Assembly (NCBI RefSeq): GCF_028330965.1
Contig: NZ_JAQMUB010000025.1
Location: 57,227-121,226 of the forward strand
Length of the DNA stretch: 64,000 nt
Direction of reading: 5' to 3'
Source of the DNA: Oscillatoria sp. CS-180
GTDB lineage: Bacteria > Cyanobacteriota > Cyanobacteriia > Phormidesmidales > Phormidesmidaceae
In this document: positions 10,568 to 19,272 of the stretch, piece after piece
How positions within the stretch are numbered: the first letter of the stretch is position 1
How the letters are laid out: each line of letters opens with the position of its first letter
Notes under the pieces: model-generated
Databases searched by the model: none
The model's input: only the letters and a program-made list of their open reading frames with translations
What the model was told of the DNA's origin: nothing
Translations under genes and position numbers: made by a program

Positions 10568-13549
10568 CTATTTGCCTGTGTGGCCGTAGAGGCTGAAGGC
10601 AGCCCATTTGTAAGGATGGGCATGGTCAGGGTTTTGGCGAGTGGTTAGCATGGCGTTGCGGAGGGCGATCGCTCGATTAGGGGTCTCTTGCAACTCCCGG
10701 TAAAACTCTCCCATCAAGATGGCGGTTGCGTCATCTGGAATTGACCACAACGTGACGACGACGCTATCGACGCCGGCTGTGAGGAGCGATCGCGATAAGC
10801 CAATAACGCCATCCCCTGTGATATGGCCTTGAGCGGTGTCGCAAGCGCTGAGTACCGCCAGCTGTGCGGTGAGCGTCATGTCTAAGATTTCGGCGGCTGT
10901 CAAATAACCGGAATCTCCTGCTGTCGGAGCAAAAGCTAAAATGCCGGGGATACCAGTTCCAAAGTCATCGAGTAAGCCATGAGTGGCTAAATGAATGATT
11001 TTGGCGTCAGACATTTCATTGACCACAGCCGATTTTGTTGCAGCCTCACGGGTCAGCGGTTCTGTGTTCAAGATAGCGGCTACTTCAAGTGCCTCTAGCT
11101 CAGCACCCACTAGCGGAGAAAGCGGCAGCCCACTGGTGGGATCTTTGGGCATTACCGGATTGCCAACCACGACGGCGGGGTCGCTGCCGATACGCAGCGG
11201 TTCCTCCAGGGTCGAGTTAATTGCCAATAAATTAATAGCAGGCGCAAACAGTAGGGGATGCTTCTCAATCAGCACAGTTCCACTGTTGTCGATCAACGCC
11301 GGAAAGGGCACCAGAAACAAGTCGCCCTGAGGAATGATAACAACGGTGGCATCGGGGTCAGTCGGCAAAAAATCGGCAATGGGCGCGATTAGTAATTCAT
11401 GTAGCTGATTGAGATTGTTGGTCGCTGGAGCAATCTCCCGCTGCTGCTCACCAACGACTTCGACGCCTAATCCCCTGCCTGGGATAACCAGCGCTTGACG
11501 AAATTCAGTGACCCAGTCAGCAATTGGTTTGCCGATTAAAGACTGACGTGCAAACTGCAATTCGCCCTCTGGAGAGACAACCCAAATATACAAATCATCG
11601 CCCACCTGAGAATATTCAACGAGAGTAGCCTGCTGCTCTTGAGCAATCTGGCGAATTGCTTGTATGTTGGGTGGGTCAAGACTCTCTGTAGGAGCAGCCT
11701 GCCCTCTCAACGATAGGCGATGGACCAGAAGTTCAGTAAAGGCTCTGGCCCGTCCCCGTTCGGACACTTCGAGACCCGCTGCAATATTCTCTAGTTCAAT
11801 CAGCGATCGCTGCAACAGCTGATAGGTTTCTGCTTGAGTCTCCGCAATGGAAATTTTGTTTTCGTCTGTCAGTCCTGGTCTGAGGGATTCCCACAAAGTC
11901 ACAGTTTTAGCCAGCGCCTCGCTAGCCGCTTGGGGTTGTTCCGTCTCCAGTAGCAGTTTACCCATTGCGTTCAACGTCTTGCCAGCACCCGCAGGATTAT
12001 CCAGCGTGTAAGCATCCAAGGCTTGCTGATACTGATTTAAGGCGATCGCAGTGTCTCCTGTCGCGACTGACAAGTCGCCCAGCGCTTTAAGACTGCCAGC
12101 AATGCTCGGCTGATCATCAATCGCCTCACTCAGCTGTAGTGCCTGAGTTAAGTAGAGTCGTGCTTTGTTGATGTCACCTAGCTTAAGGTAAGCGGTACCC
12201 ACGCGAACGAGTGCGATCGCCTCGCCCGACGTGTCATTGTTTTGCCGATAGCCCGCTAGACTCAGCTTGGCAAACCGGAGTGCCTGAGCATGATTCTCCT
12301 GCTGGCTATAGACCAGTGCCAGACCACTGAGAATGTTTTCTTCTTGAGGTGTTTGGCGCAGCCAACTGCGATCTCTGGGCACAAGTTCGCGATGCATATC
12401 AATCGCCTGCTCAAGCAGTTCAATAGCCTTTTCGTTTTGACCGAGACGAATATAGGTGATGCCTAAATTGGTTAAGGTCTCACTTTCCCCTTGGCGATCG
12501 CCCACCTGTTCACGAATCACCGCTGCTTGCTGATAGTGATCAAGTGAATTGGCGTATTCTCCTTGAGCATCGTAGACATTGCCTAGTCGATCCAATGCAT
12601 CGCTTTCCCGCAGGCGATCTCCCGTTGCTTGATACACCTCTAAGGCGTCTTGAAAGGTGTTCAGCGCTAAGTTGAAATCACCTTGCTCAAGTTGCGCTTC
12701 TCCTGCTTGATAAAGATCAGCAGCGGCGTCGCTGAAAATGCAAATCGTGGCTGGAAAGACGGGACAGGCTTGGGTCATCAGAGGATTATTTCTGAGGTCA
12801 AGCTGATTAAGATTTTGGAGGTTAGCCAGTGCATTGACCTGGGTAATTTGATTATCACTAATGTCAAGTTCAACAAGTTCAGGTAAGGTCGATAGCCCAT
12901 CAACGTCAGCAACTCGATTGTGACCAACATTTAAATACGCAAGCCGTTCCAGGTCAGTCAGAGGAGTGAGATTGCTAATTTGATTATGAGCCACAAAGAG
13001 TTGAGTTAAGTGAGTCAGGTTCGTAACGGAATCGAGCGATTGAATCCGATTATTGTTGGCGTAGAGAACTGTGAGCGATCGCAGGTCTGATACCGCGCTA
13101 ATGTCTTGAATTTCGTTATTGTCAAGATACAGGGTATCTAAGCGGCTAAGCTGAGCAATCGGACTGATATCTGTGATGGTATTGTTTGGTAAATGTAGCT
13201 CTGTTAGGTTGACTAAGTCAGTAAGTGGATTAATATCACTAATCTGATTCTGGCCCGCATATAAAATGGTTAATTGAGTCAGTGACGCTAAAGGACTCAA
13301 ATCTATAATCTGTCGATTAGTGAGATCTAATTGAGTTGTTTCTGCAAGAATATCGCTGGCGGCTTGACAATCTTGTGTTCCAGCAATGTCAAGCAATGTC
13401 TTGACTGTATGCAAAGCCTCAGGCGAGAATTCTTCTGATTGAGTACACCACTCCAGAAAGCTTTTAGGTACTGGAGAACTCGCTGAAAGAACTGACGAGC
13501 GGACCAGAAGAAGACTACAGGAGAAAGCGATCGCGCAAAGTTGTTTCAT
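10568..13549 (-). CDS. Exported leucine-rich-repeat / TPR / CHAT-domain protein
   Basis: The 993-aa protein starts with a signal-peptide-like segment (MKQLCAIAFSCSLLL). A short cap (PKSFLEWC, then a second Cys) precedes about nine SDS22-like 22-residue leucine-rich repeats (about 70-260), at least seven TPR units (about 275-545), a helical linker, and a C-terminal CHAT domain (about 690-993). The CHAT domain has the caspase-type dyad His857 in HLATHG and Cys903 in SACDT. CHAT domains belong to the caspase/separase clan, and some are proven proteases. LRR and TPR modules usually bind proteins, so the layout suggests recognition coupled to a protease. The ATG overlaps the stop of the upstream LRR gene by 4 bp (ATGA), indicating translational coupling. 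Its substrate is unknown, and protease activity is inferred from the intact dyad. Confidence 0.9.
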   Translation of the reverse strand: MKQLCAIAFSCSLLLVRSSVLSASSPVPKSFLEWCTQSEEFSPEALHTVKTLLDIAGTQDCQAASDILAETTQLDLTNRQIIDLSPLASLTQLTILYAGQNQISDINPLTDLVNLTELHLPNNTITDISPIAQLSRLDTLYLDNNEIQDISAVSDLRSLTVLYANNNRIQSLDSVTNLTHLTQLFVAHNQISNLTPLTDLERLAYLNVGHNRVADVDGLSTLPELVELDISDNQITQVNALANLQNLNQLDLRNNPLMTQACPVFPATICIFSDAAADLYQAGEAQLEQGDFNLALNTFQDALEVYQATGDRLRESDALDRLGNVYDAQGEYANSLDHYQQAAVIREQVGDRQGESETLTNLGITYIRLGQNEKAIELLEQAIDMHRELVPRDRSWLRQTPQEENILSGLALVYSQQENHAQALRFAKLSLAGYRQNNDTSGEAIALVRVGTAYLKLGDINKARLYLTQALQLSEAIDDQPSIAGSLKALGDLSVATGDTAIALNQYQQALDAYTLDNPAGAGKTLNAMGKLLLETEQPQAASEALAKTVTLWESLRPGLTDENKISIAETQAETYQLLQRSLIELENIAAGLEVSERGRARAFTELLVHRLSLRGQAAPTESLDPPNIQAIRQIAQEQQATLVEYSQVGDDLYIWVVSPEGELQFARQSLIGKPIADWVTEFRQALVIPGRGLGVEVVGEQQREIAPATNNLNQLHELLIAPIADFLPTDPDATVVIIPQGDLFLVPFPALIDNSGTVLIEKHPLLFAPAINLLAINSTLEEPLRIGSDPAVVVGNPVMPKDPTSGLPLSPLVGAELEALEVAAILNTEPLTREAATKSAVVNEMSDAKIIHLATHGLLDDFGTGIPGILAFAPTAGDSGYLTAAEILDMTLTAQLAVLSACDTAQGHITGDGVIGLSRSLLTAGVDSVVVTLWSIPDDATAILMGEFYRELQETPNRAIALRNAMLTTRQNPDHAHPYKWAAFSLYGHTGK

Positions 13550-14676
13550 GGCATGCAGGATCCAACGCCACCATCTGGCAAAAGGGCTTCACAGAGATTG
13601 GTATTGTCTAAACGGGTTCCTTCTAGAACAGCATTGAGCAAATTTGCATTAGACAGATCGGCACCGCTTAAATCTGCATTACTAAGATTGGCGGCTTCTA
13701 AATTAGCGCCTACTAGATCCGAATTTTGTAGATTAGTTCCTGAGAGATCGGCTCCCCTTAGATTGACGCCAATTAAATCAGCTGTGTTTAGATCAAGTCC
13801 AGCAAAATTGCAGTTTGGACACACATGCTTGCGCTGTACTCGTCGTAGATTGATGATGTGTTCAATGGGTAGGCGATCGCTCTCCAAAATGGGATTGTTG
13901 TCGATATCAAGTTCGATTAAATTAGCTAGATTGGCCAGCGGTTGAATGCTGGAAACTACGTTGGAATCAAGCCGTAAAATTGTCAGATTCTGTAAATTGC
14001 TGATTCCATCTAGGCGAGATAATTGGTTCTGATCTAGCTCTAACACTGATAAATTGAGTGACTCTGAAAGGGGTGATAGGTCTGCGATCTGATTGTTCGA
14101 CAAATAGAGATATTCCAAGTTGTCTAAGCTGGCTAACGCCTGCAAATTTTGAATGGCATTGTGGCTTAAGTGAAGCTCTTGCAGTTGGCTCAAGGATGAC
14201 AAAGCGGTTAGGTCAGTGATGTTGTTGCGGTTGAGGTATAACGCTTGTAAATTGACCAACTGATTGAGCGGTGTGATGTCTGAAAGTTCATTGCCGTCCA
14301 GCGAGAGAACTGTGAGGTTTGTTAACTCGCTGAGGGCTGCAATCTCCGTAATTTGATTGTCGCCTAGATAAAGCTCAGTCAAATGCATGAGAGATGCCAG
14401 GATGCTGATGTCCTCGATCCGTGAATTGTTGAGCGTCAAGTTGTCTGAAGACAACACAAGACTGTTGACAGTCTCGCAGTCTGTTTCTTGCAATGTCTCC
14501 AGTAGGACTTCAAGAGTATGACGCGCAGCGGGTGAAAGGCGATCTCGACTTTGGCAAATGTCAAGAAAGGATTTAGGCGATTGAGCTTGTCCTGGTCCGA
14601 TTGCGGGCCATCCAACTGCCGACAGACCTGCGACCAACCCTATCAAGAGCGACGGCAAGTTCCTTTTTGCGAACAC
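13546..14676 (-). CDS. Exported leucine-rich-repeat / pentapeptide-repeat protein
   Basis: The 376-aa product starts at GTG 14676 with GAGG about nine bases upstream. It has a signal peptide (MFAKRNLPSLLIGLVAGLSA, cleavage probably after GQA), then the same cap as its neighbour (PKSFLDIC, with a second Cys in TDCE). About nine or ten 22-residue SDS22-type LRRs (about 85-280) follow. A pentapeptide-repeat solenoid (about 285-360, A(D/N)LxG type, entered through HVCPNCNF) and a Cys-containing tail close the protein. It is first in a two-gene operon and overlaps the CHAT-LRR gene by 4 bp. The shared cap and LRR block show the two genes are tandem paralogues with different C-terminal modules. It has no catalytic domain and is probably a binding or scaffold partner. 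Function unknown. Confidence 0.88.
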   Translation of the reverse strand: MFAKRNLPSLLIGLVAGLSAVGWPAIGPGQAQSPKSFLDICQSRDRLSPAARHTLEVLLETLQETDCETVNSLVLSSDNLTLNNSRIEDISILASLMHLTELYLGDNQITEIAALSELTNLTVLSLDGNELSDITPLNQLVNLQALYLNRNNITDLTALSSLSQLQELHLSHNAIQNLQALASLDNLEYLYLSNNQIADLSPLSESLNLSVLELDQNQLSRLDGISNLQNLTILRLDSNVVSSIQPLANLANLIELDIDNNPILESDRLPIEHIINLRRVQRKHVCPNCNFAGLDLNTADLIGVNLRGADLSGTNLQNSDLVGANLEAANLSNADLSGADLSNANLLNAVLEGTRLDNTNLCEALLPDGGVGSCMP

Positions 14677-14904
14677 TCTTTTGCCTCAAGCCAGTGCTGT
14701 ATTGAAGCTTACTGTAAATTAACTTCAGTTAAACGACCTTGCCAAAGCAATTTTTCTCGGTTTTAGTAAAAGCAAATTAGCAGTGATATTACTGAATTTG
14801 AGCTTCGCTGTCAGGAAAACCTGTAACAAGTTCTTACGGGCTTGATGACTTCAGCGGATTTCGCTTGACGTGCTTGAAATAGAACTGATGGTGTAGAGCC
14901 ACCT

Positions 14905-16359
14905 ATGAATACGAATATGAGTTTATTCAGCCAAACTTCCAAATCTGTTTTTGGGCAAGCGGGTCGAGCGATCGCTGTTGGTTTGACAGCCGTTTTTGTG
15001 AGTTCGCCGGCTATTGCAGAGGTTCCCGAGCAAGCGCGAGTTGACGATCTTTTGGGCAACAGCAGTGAATTGCTCATTCGTCGTAATCAACGGCGTGAAG
15101 CGATCCAGATCGGTTCCATTATCCAAAAGTTCAACGATTCGTTACTCACAGTGCCGCCCAACAATGCGCGGGCGATGCTGCGATTTTTGTCAGCTGAGCA
15201 GGAAGACCTCAATTTTTATATTCAAACGAATTCTCATCCCGACGCTGCTATCTACTACTTTCCCTGCGAAATTCAGGGCGGGAACGCCTTCATCGGGTGG
15301 GGACTAGCTCAGAATGAGAGTCGTGGTTGTGAAGAAGGGTTGTCTGTCACGTATGGGCGATCGCAGAGTGCTCAGTCCTTCTCTGAATTGGTAGCCTTAG
15401 CAACGAAACAAATCACGCCTCTGCGATTGGTGTCCTATTGCAGTGCGACTGGAAGTGGTGGAGCAATAGGCTTTGCGACATCAACGACAGGCGACCCTTG
15501 CGTAGAGGCCATTGAGCAGTGTGAAGCGGCGGGTGGTGCAGGCTGTGAAGCAACCTCTACGGGGCGCTGGTGGACCAACGAAGAACAACTCGAAGCATGG
15601 CTCGCTTGTGATGAAGGCCCCTCCCCTGCTGTAGCGGGCACGGGGGCAAACATAGGTGACCAGATTCCAGCACTGATTGCCCAGACGACAGGCAGCAACT
15701 GCTCGGTCCGTATTGCTCGTCCCGATGATGTCATCATCGTGCCCGCCCCCGACGATGTTGTCATGGCTCAAGGAAGTGATGAAATTCTGGTACAGACCCG
15801 CGATGTCGGGTCAGAAGTTCAGGTCGATGTCATCAAGGGGGCCATCAATGTTTCAAATTTGGGTCAGACCTCGCCTGTGTTAGTGGCTCAAGGTCAGCGC
15901 TATACCTACTCAAACTCAACGGGGGAAGTCACAACGTTTGATCGCCAAGAAGCTTTGACCTCAGTGGATATGGAAGTTCTATGTGCTTTTGCATCCAACT
16001 CAGCGGATAGGTTGAAGGTCTCGGCCTGTCAGGAAGAACTGGGGATTGACACGACATCTGGCATCCCTATTGCATTCTGCAACCGAGAGCAGGCTAGTGG
16101 TGGGCAGGAGGGCGATCGCCGTATTGTTCAAATGAGCGCTAGCCAGGGAGAGATCAAGCTGGAATATGAGATGTTTGATGCTCCAGATCGCCTCCAGATT
16201 CTTCACGAAGGCAGACAGATTTTAGATACGGGCTTTATTTCGGGTAACGACGCCCTCACGATTCCAATATCAGGTCGCTCAGGAAGTTTGGAGGTCATTG
16301 TTACGGGTAGTCCAACCATAGACACGACGCTGTGGAATTATCTATTGAGGTGTCCGTAA
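14905..16359 (+). CDS. Exported FecR-like domain protein, function unknown
   Basis: The 484-aa protein starts at ATG 14905 (an ATG at 14917 is an alternative). A probable signal peptide spans about residues 13-36, ending SSPAIAEV. The middle is Cys-rich (several Cys between about 115 and 245), suggesting disulfides in the periplasm. Residues about 290-350 resemble a FecR-type beta domain (VDVIKGAINVSNLGQTS then VLVAQGQRYTYS), a fold often used in envelope signalling. The C-terminal third is beta-rich with no recognised motif. It is transcribed away from the LRR operon across a 228-bp gap that must hold both promoters, and lies about 100 bp upstream of an M48 protease gene on the same strand. 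I do not recognise the full-length family. Confidence 0.7.
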   Translation: MNTNMSLFSQTSKSVFGQAGRAIAVGLTAVFVSSPAIAEVPEQARVDDLLGNSSELLIRRNQRREAIQIGSIIQKFNDSLLTVPPNNARAMLRFLSAEQEDLNFYIQTNSHPDAAIYYFPCEIQGGNAFIGWGLAQNESRGCEEGLSVTYGRSQSAQSFSELVALATKQITPLRLVSYCSATGSGGAIGFATSTTGDPCVEAIEQCEAAGGAGCEATSTGRWWTNEEQLEAWLACDEGPSPAVAGTGANIGDQIPALIAQTTGSNCSVRIARPDDVIIVPAPDDVVMAQGSDEILVQTRDVGSEVQVDVIKGAINVSNLGQTSPVLVAQGQRYTYSNSTGEVTTFDRQEALTSVDMEVLCAFASNSADRLKVSACQEELGIDTTSGIPIAFCNREQASGGQEGDRRIVQMSASQGEIKLEYEMFDAPDRLQILHEGRQILDTGFISGNDALTIPISGRSGSLEVIVTGSPTIDTTLWNYLLRCP

Positions 16360-16461
16360 TACAGTTTGACTGTTTGAAGATCTGGAACAAATCTAGTTGC
16401 TGAGTGTGTTGTTCAGCTAACGCAGGAATAAGGTGTTGTTCTTACGGATTAGGAAACTCTT

Positions 16462-17904
16462 ATGACTAAACGATTAAGATACGGTTTGTTCGTTGTACTG
16501 GGTATGGTGATGTGTCTTCTGGGCAGTAGCCTGTCGACACCACTCACGAGAACCCATGCGTTGCAGTCCCCGGTAGAGCTTGCTCAGGCGGGCAGCCGAT
16601 CATCCGCTTTTGTAGAAGCAGACCAGCTGTATCGGCAAGGCGACATTGCCTCAGCAGAGGAACTCTATCGTGAGCTGAAGCCAGAATTTGCCGCTGGTTC
16701 AGTCTCTCAAGTCATTGAACCGATTTATGAGGCGGAGGCTTTAGATTCTGCTGATCTGGCCTATTGGAACGCTGCTCAGCGATCAATCGCAGACAATCAG
16801 ACCAGTGGTGCGATCGTTGCTTTGGAGCAGCTGATTGCTTCAGAGCCTGGTTTTATTGTTGCGCCTTTGCAGCTTGCTGAAATTTTGCAGGAAGAAGATC
16901 GAGGTGGCGATGCGCTTAATGTGCTGGAACAAGCAGCAACGGTTCACCCTTACTCTTCAGATATTGTGATGGCCCAGGTGAATGCATTAGCAAACGATGG
17001 GCAACATTTGGAGGCATCTATTGCGGCGCGATCGTTCGCCATCCTGAACTTGGATAATCCCCTAGCAGGTGAGTTTCGTTCCCGCGCTCAAAGTGAGCTA
17101 GATACCTTTCTCAACAATCAAAGAAACCAAAACATTGCGGAAACTGGCGTTAGCATCGGTATTGGCATTTTGACGGGAAATGCACCGTGGTCCTCGACGG
17201 ATGCAGCTGTAGACACCTATGAGCGGGTCGCTCGAATTTTTCAAGATGAGTCTGCACTAGGGGCAGAACTGGCGGGACAGATCAAGGAAGACTATCGGCA
17301 GCAAGGCAAGCTTGTAGAAGATCCTGAGGTTGTGGACTACATCACTCAGTTAGGTCTGGGCGTTGCTCAACTCATGGGGCGCGACTTTGACTATGAGTTT
17401 TTTGTCATTAATGAACCGAGCATCAATGCGTTTGCCTTACCTGGCGGAAAAATCTTCGTCCATACAGGGGCGATTCTCGCTGCCAACTCTCAGGCTGAAT
17501 TAGCAGGCTTGATGGGGCATGAGGTCGCTCATGCTGTTCTGTCTCACGGTATGCAAAGAATCAGCAAAAACGATATTTTGTCTCAACTGGGTGACCAAAT
17601 TCCCTACGGAGATATTTTCGCGAACCTGATTAGTCTGGAATATAGCCGTCAGCACGAGCGTCAGTCAGATATTCTAGGAACCCGTGCCTTAGCGGCTTCT
17701 GGATACGCTGCCGATGGTCTTCGTAACTTTATGGCAACGTTGAACGCGAATGTGCAATCTAATCAGCCAGAATATCTTTCCAGCCACCCTGCATCTGCCT
17801 CACGGGTTCAGTATTTAGAAGAATTGATCCAGCAAAACGGCTATAATCGCTATGCGCTGGAAGGGGTTGATCAGCACGAAGCTATTCGAAACAAGCTAGC
17901 CTAA
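16462..17904 (+). CDS. M48 family zinc metalloprotease with N-terminal TPR
   Basis: The 480-aa product starts at ATG 16462 after AGGAAA. It has an N-terminal signal sequence or anchor (about 5-35), TPR-like helices (about 50-200) and an M48 peptidase domain (about 275-460). The zinc motif is HEVAH at about 352, and the downstream glutamate is in the RQHERQSD segment. The family (Oma1/BepA/LoiP-like) degrades or refolds damaged envelope proteins. In BepA the TPR follows the protease, whereas here it precedes it. The position after a FecR-like exported protein suggests a shared role in the periplasm, but this is inference. Length fits a TPR-M48 fusion. Confidence 0.9.
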   Translation: MTKRLRYGLFVVLGMVMCLLGSSLSTPLTRTHALQSPVELAQAGSRSSAFVEADQLYRQGDIASAEELYRELKPEFAAGSVSQVIEPIYEAEALDSADLAYWNAAQRSIADNQTSGAIVALEQLIASEPGFIVAPLQLAEILQEEDRGGDALNVLEQAATVHPYSSDIVMAQVNALANDGQHLEASIAARSFAILNLDNPLAGEFRSRAQSELDTFLNNQRNQNIAETGVSIGIGILTGNAPWSSTDAAVDTYERVARIFQDESALGAELAGQIKEDYRQQGKLVEDPEVVDYITQLGLGVAQLMGRDFDYEFFVINEPSINAFALPGGKIFVHTGAILAANSQAELAGLMGHEVAHAVLSHGMQRISKNDILSQLGDQIPYGDIFANLISLEYSRQHERQSDILGTRALAASGYAADGLRNFMATLNANVQSNQPEYLSSHPASASRVQYLEELIQQNGYNRYALEGVDQHEAIRNKLA

Positions 17905-17917
17905 CGAGAACGAAGGT

Positions 17918-18213
17918 GGACTTACGCAGACGATGGACAGGTAGGGTCGGCTGGCACTAACCTGACGCTAAACTCCAAGGTTTATAGCCGTCGCCAGTTC
18001 CGTCAAGACAAGACGGCGAGTCATCGAGCTATAAGCTGATATCAGGTCCATTTGATCACCCATCATTAGAAAAGTCATGATCGTGTAAAGACGCGATATA
18101 TTGCAGCCCTAAGATGGCAATTATCTAAACGGACTTCATACGAGAACCTGGAGACTACTGGGGGCACCAGCCTAGATGGCTAAAGCTATGACATAGCCTG
18201 TTTGCGTAAGTCC
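17918..18213. mobile_element. MITE-like element, 296 bp, with terminal inverted repeats
   Basis: The 424-bp gap between the M48 gene and the Uma2 gene contains no gene. It holds a segment bounded by GGACTTACGCAGAC at 17918 and the complement of GGACTTACGCAAAC ending at 18213, a 13/14 inverted match. No open frame long enough for a transposase lies inside. The interior has a local hairpin (GCCGTCGCC and GACGGCGAG near 17986-18024). Parts of the interior recur at 55630-55745. Such short TIR-bounded elements without coding capacity are moved in trans by full-length IS transposases. No clear target-site duplication could be seen. Confidence 0.7.
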
Positions 18214-18328
18214 TGGATGCAAGGCCGTGGGTGCAGGAGGGAGTAACAGGGCGTCTCAGATGCCCATTGTTGAGCAGCAACTCTAGCTTGCGTCGAGAAT
18301 TACAAGTAGGAGATTGAGGCGAACTATC

Positions 18329-19168
18329 CTAAAGGGTATCTGGATCAAATCCTAGCTCTCTCAGTTTGGCCGCTAGTTTCTCACTGCGCTGTCGTTCTAT
18401 TTCGGTTTGCTGCCGTTCAGCTTCGGCCCGTTGCTGCTCAGCCTCGGCTCGCTGCCGTTCAGCCTCGGCTCGCTGCCGTTCAGCCTCAGCTCGCTGTCTT
18501 TCTGTTTCCACGTTCTGACGCTCAGCCTCAGTTCGTTGCCGTTCGGCTTCGGCATCTTCTTCAGGAGTGGGCACAAGATTGCCATCGGGCGTGAAAAATC
18601 GCAGTTGCTCTTGATGGACTCCTAGATACAAACCCAGCTGTTCGCTCCAGCGCCAGCCCTCTTCCGTCGTTGGAAGAGATTGATAGCGTCCCTCAACTAG
18701 ATGAAAGCCCTCAAATTCAAAGCTGTGAGGATCAAACCAGAAGTAGTCTGGCGTGCGGAAGATGTCTTGGTAGATTTGCTTTTTTAAACCCCGATCCGTC
18801 TTTGCGGTCGAAGAGGACAGCAATTCCACAATGACGTTGGGGTATCTGCCCTCTTCTTCCCAAACGGTCCAACTCTTACGGGGGCGCTTTTCAGTATTGA
18901 GAACAACAAAGAAATCGGGTCCTCGAAAGTCCTCTGACTTGAGCTTGCGAGCACTGTAATAAATAGTCAAGTTGCCAGCTGCAAAGTAGTCTGTTCGGTC
19001 TTTCCAAAGCCAGTCTAGACACTTTATGAGCAGCAGGAGTTGTTGCAGATGCTGATAGGTTTCCAAGGGCGGTTCGTCACTGGCAAGATCGCAAGGCGGA
19101 CAGGTCACAGCGTCTGATACTGTTTGCTGAGTAGGCGTTTCAGTCAGGTCAGTCGCAGGGACAGTCAT
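18329..19168 (-). CDS. Uma2-family (DUF820) putative endonuclease with coiled-coil tail
   Basis: The 279-aa product starts at ATG 19168; a TTG nine bases earlier is an unlikely alternative. Residues about 45-205 match the Uma2 family, a PD-(D/E)XK-type nuclease fold very abundant in cyanobacteria, with the typical segment VIVELLSSSTAKTDRGLKKQ followed by FWFDPHSFEF. The C-terminal 75 residues are a charged coiled coil built from AERQRAE heptads, encoded by a 21-bp tandem repeat around 18402-18550. Biological role of the family is unsettled, and a link to transposition or DNA processing has been proposed. It stands alone next to the MITE-like element. Confidence 0.88.
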   Translation of the reverse strand: MTVPATDLTETPTQQTVSDAVTCPPCDLASDEPPLETYQHLQQLLLLIKCLDWLWKDRTDYFAAGNLTIYYSARKLKSEDFRGPDFFVVLNTEKRPRKSWTVWEEEGRYPNVIVELLSSSTAKTDRGLKKQIYQDIFRTPDYFWFDPHSFEFEGFHLVEGRYQSLPTTEEGWRWSEQLGLYLGVHQEQLRFFTPDGNLVPTPEEDAEAERQRTEAERQNVETERQRAEAERQRAEAERQRAEAEQQRAEAERQQTEIERQRSEKLAAKLRELGFDPDTL

Positions 19169-19272
19169 GGATTGCAACCGGTGTCATTATGTCTTTAGCT
19201 TAGCAAAGCAGCCACGGAGACAAGGATTTTCCAAGGCTTTCTGACGATCGCCCCCACCCCGCCTCAATTGCT

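Noticed and set aside
10665..10672. GCGATCGC octamers as operators
   Set aside because: They occur throughout the window in genes and gaps alike, which is the HIP1 pattern of cyanobacterial genomes, not a site-specific signal.
18402..18550. 21-bp tandem repeat as a possible CRISPR-like or VNTR locus
   Set aside because: It encodes AERQRAE coiled-coil heptads of the Uma2 protein in frame; a coding repeat explains it.
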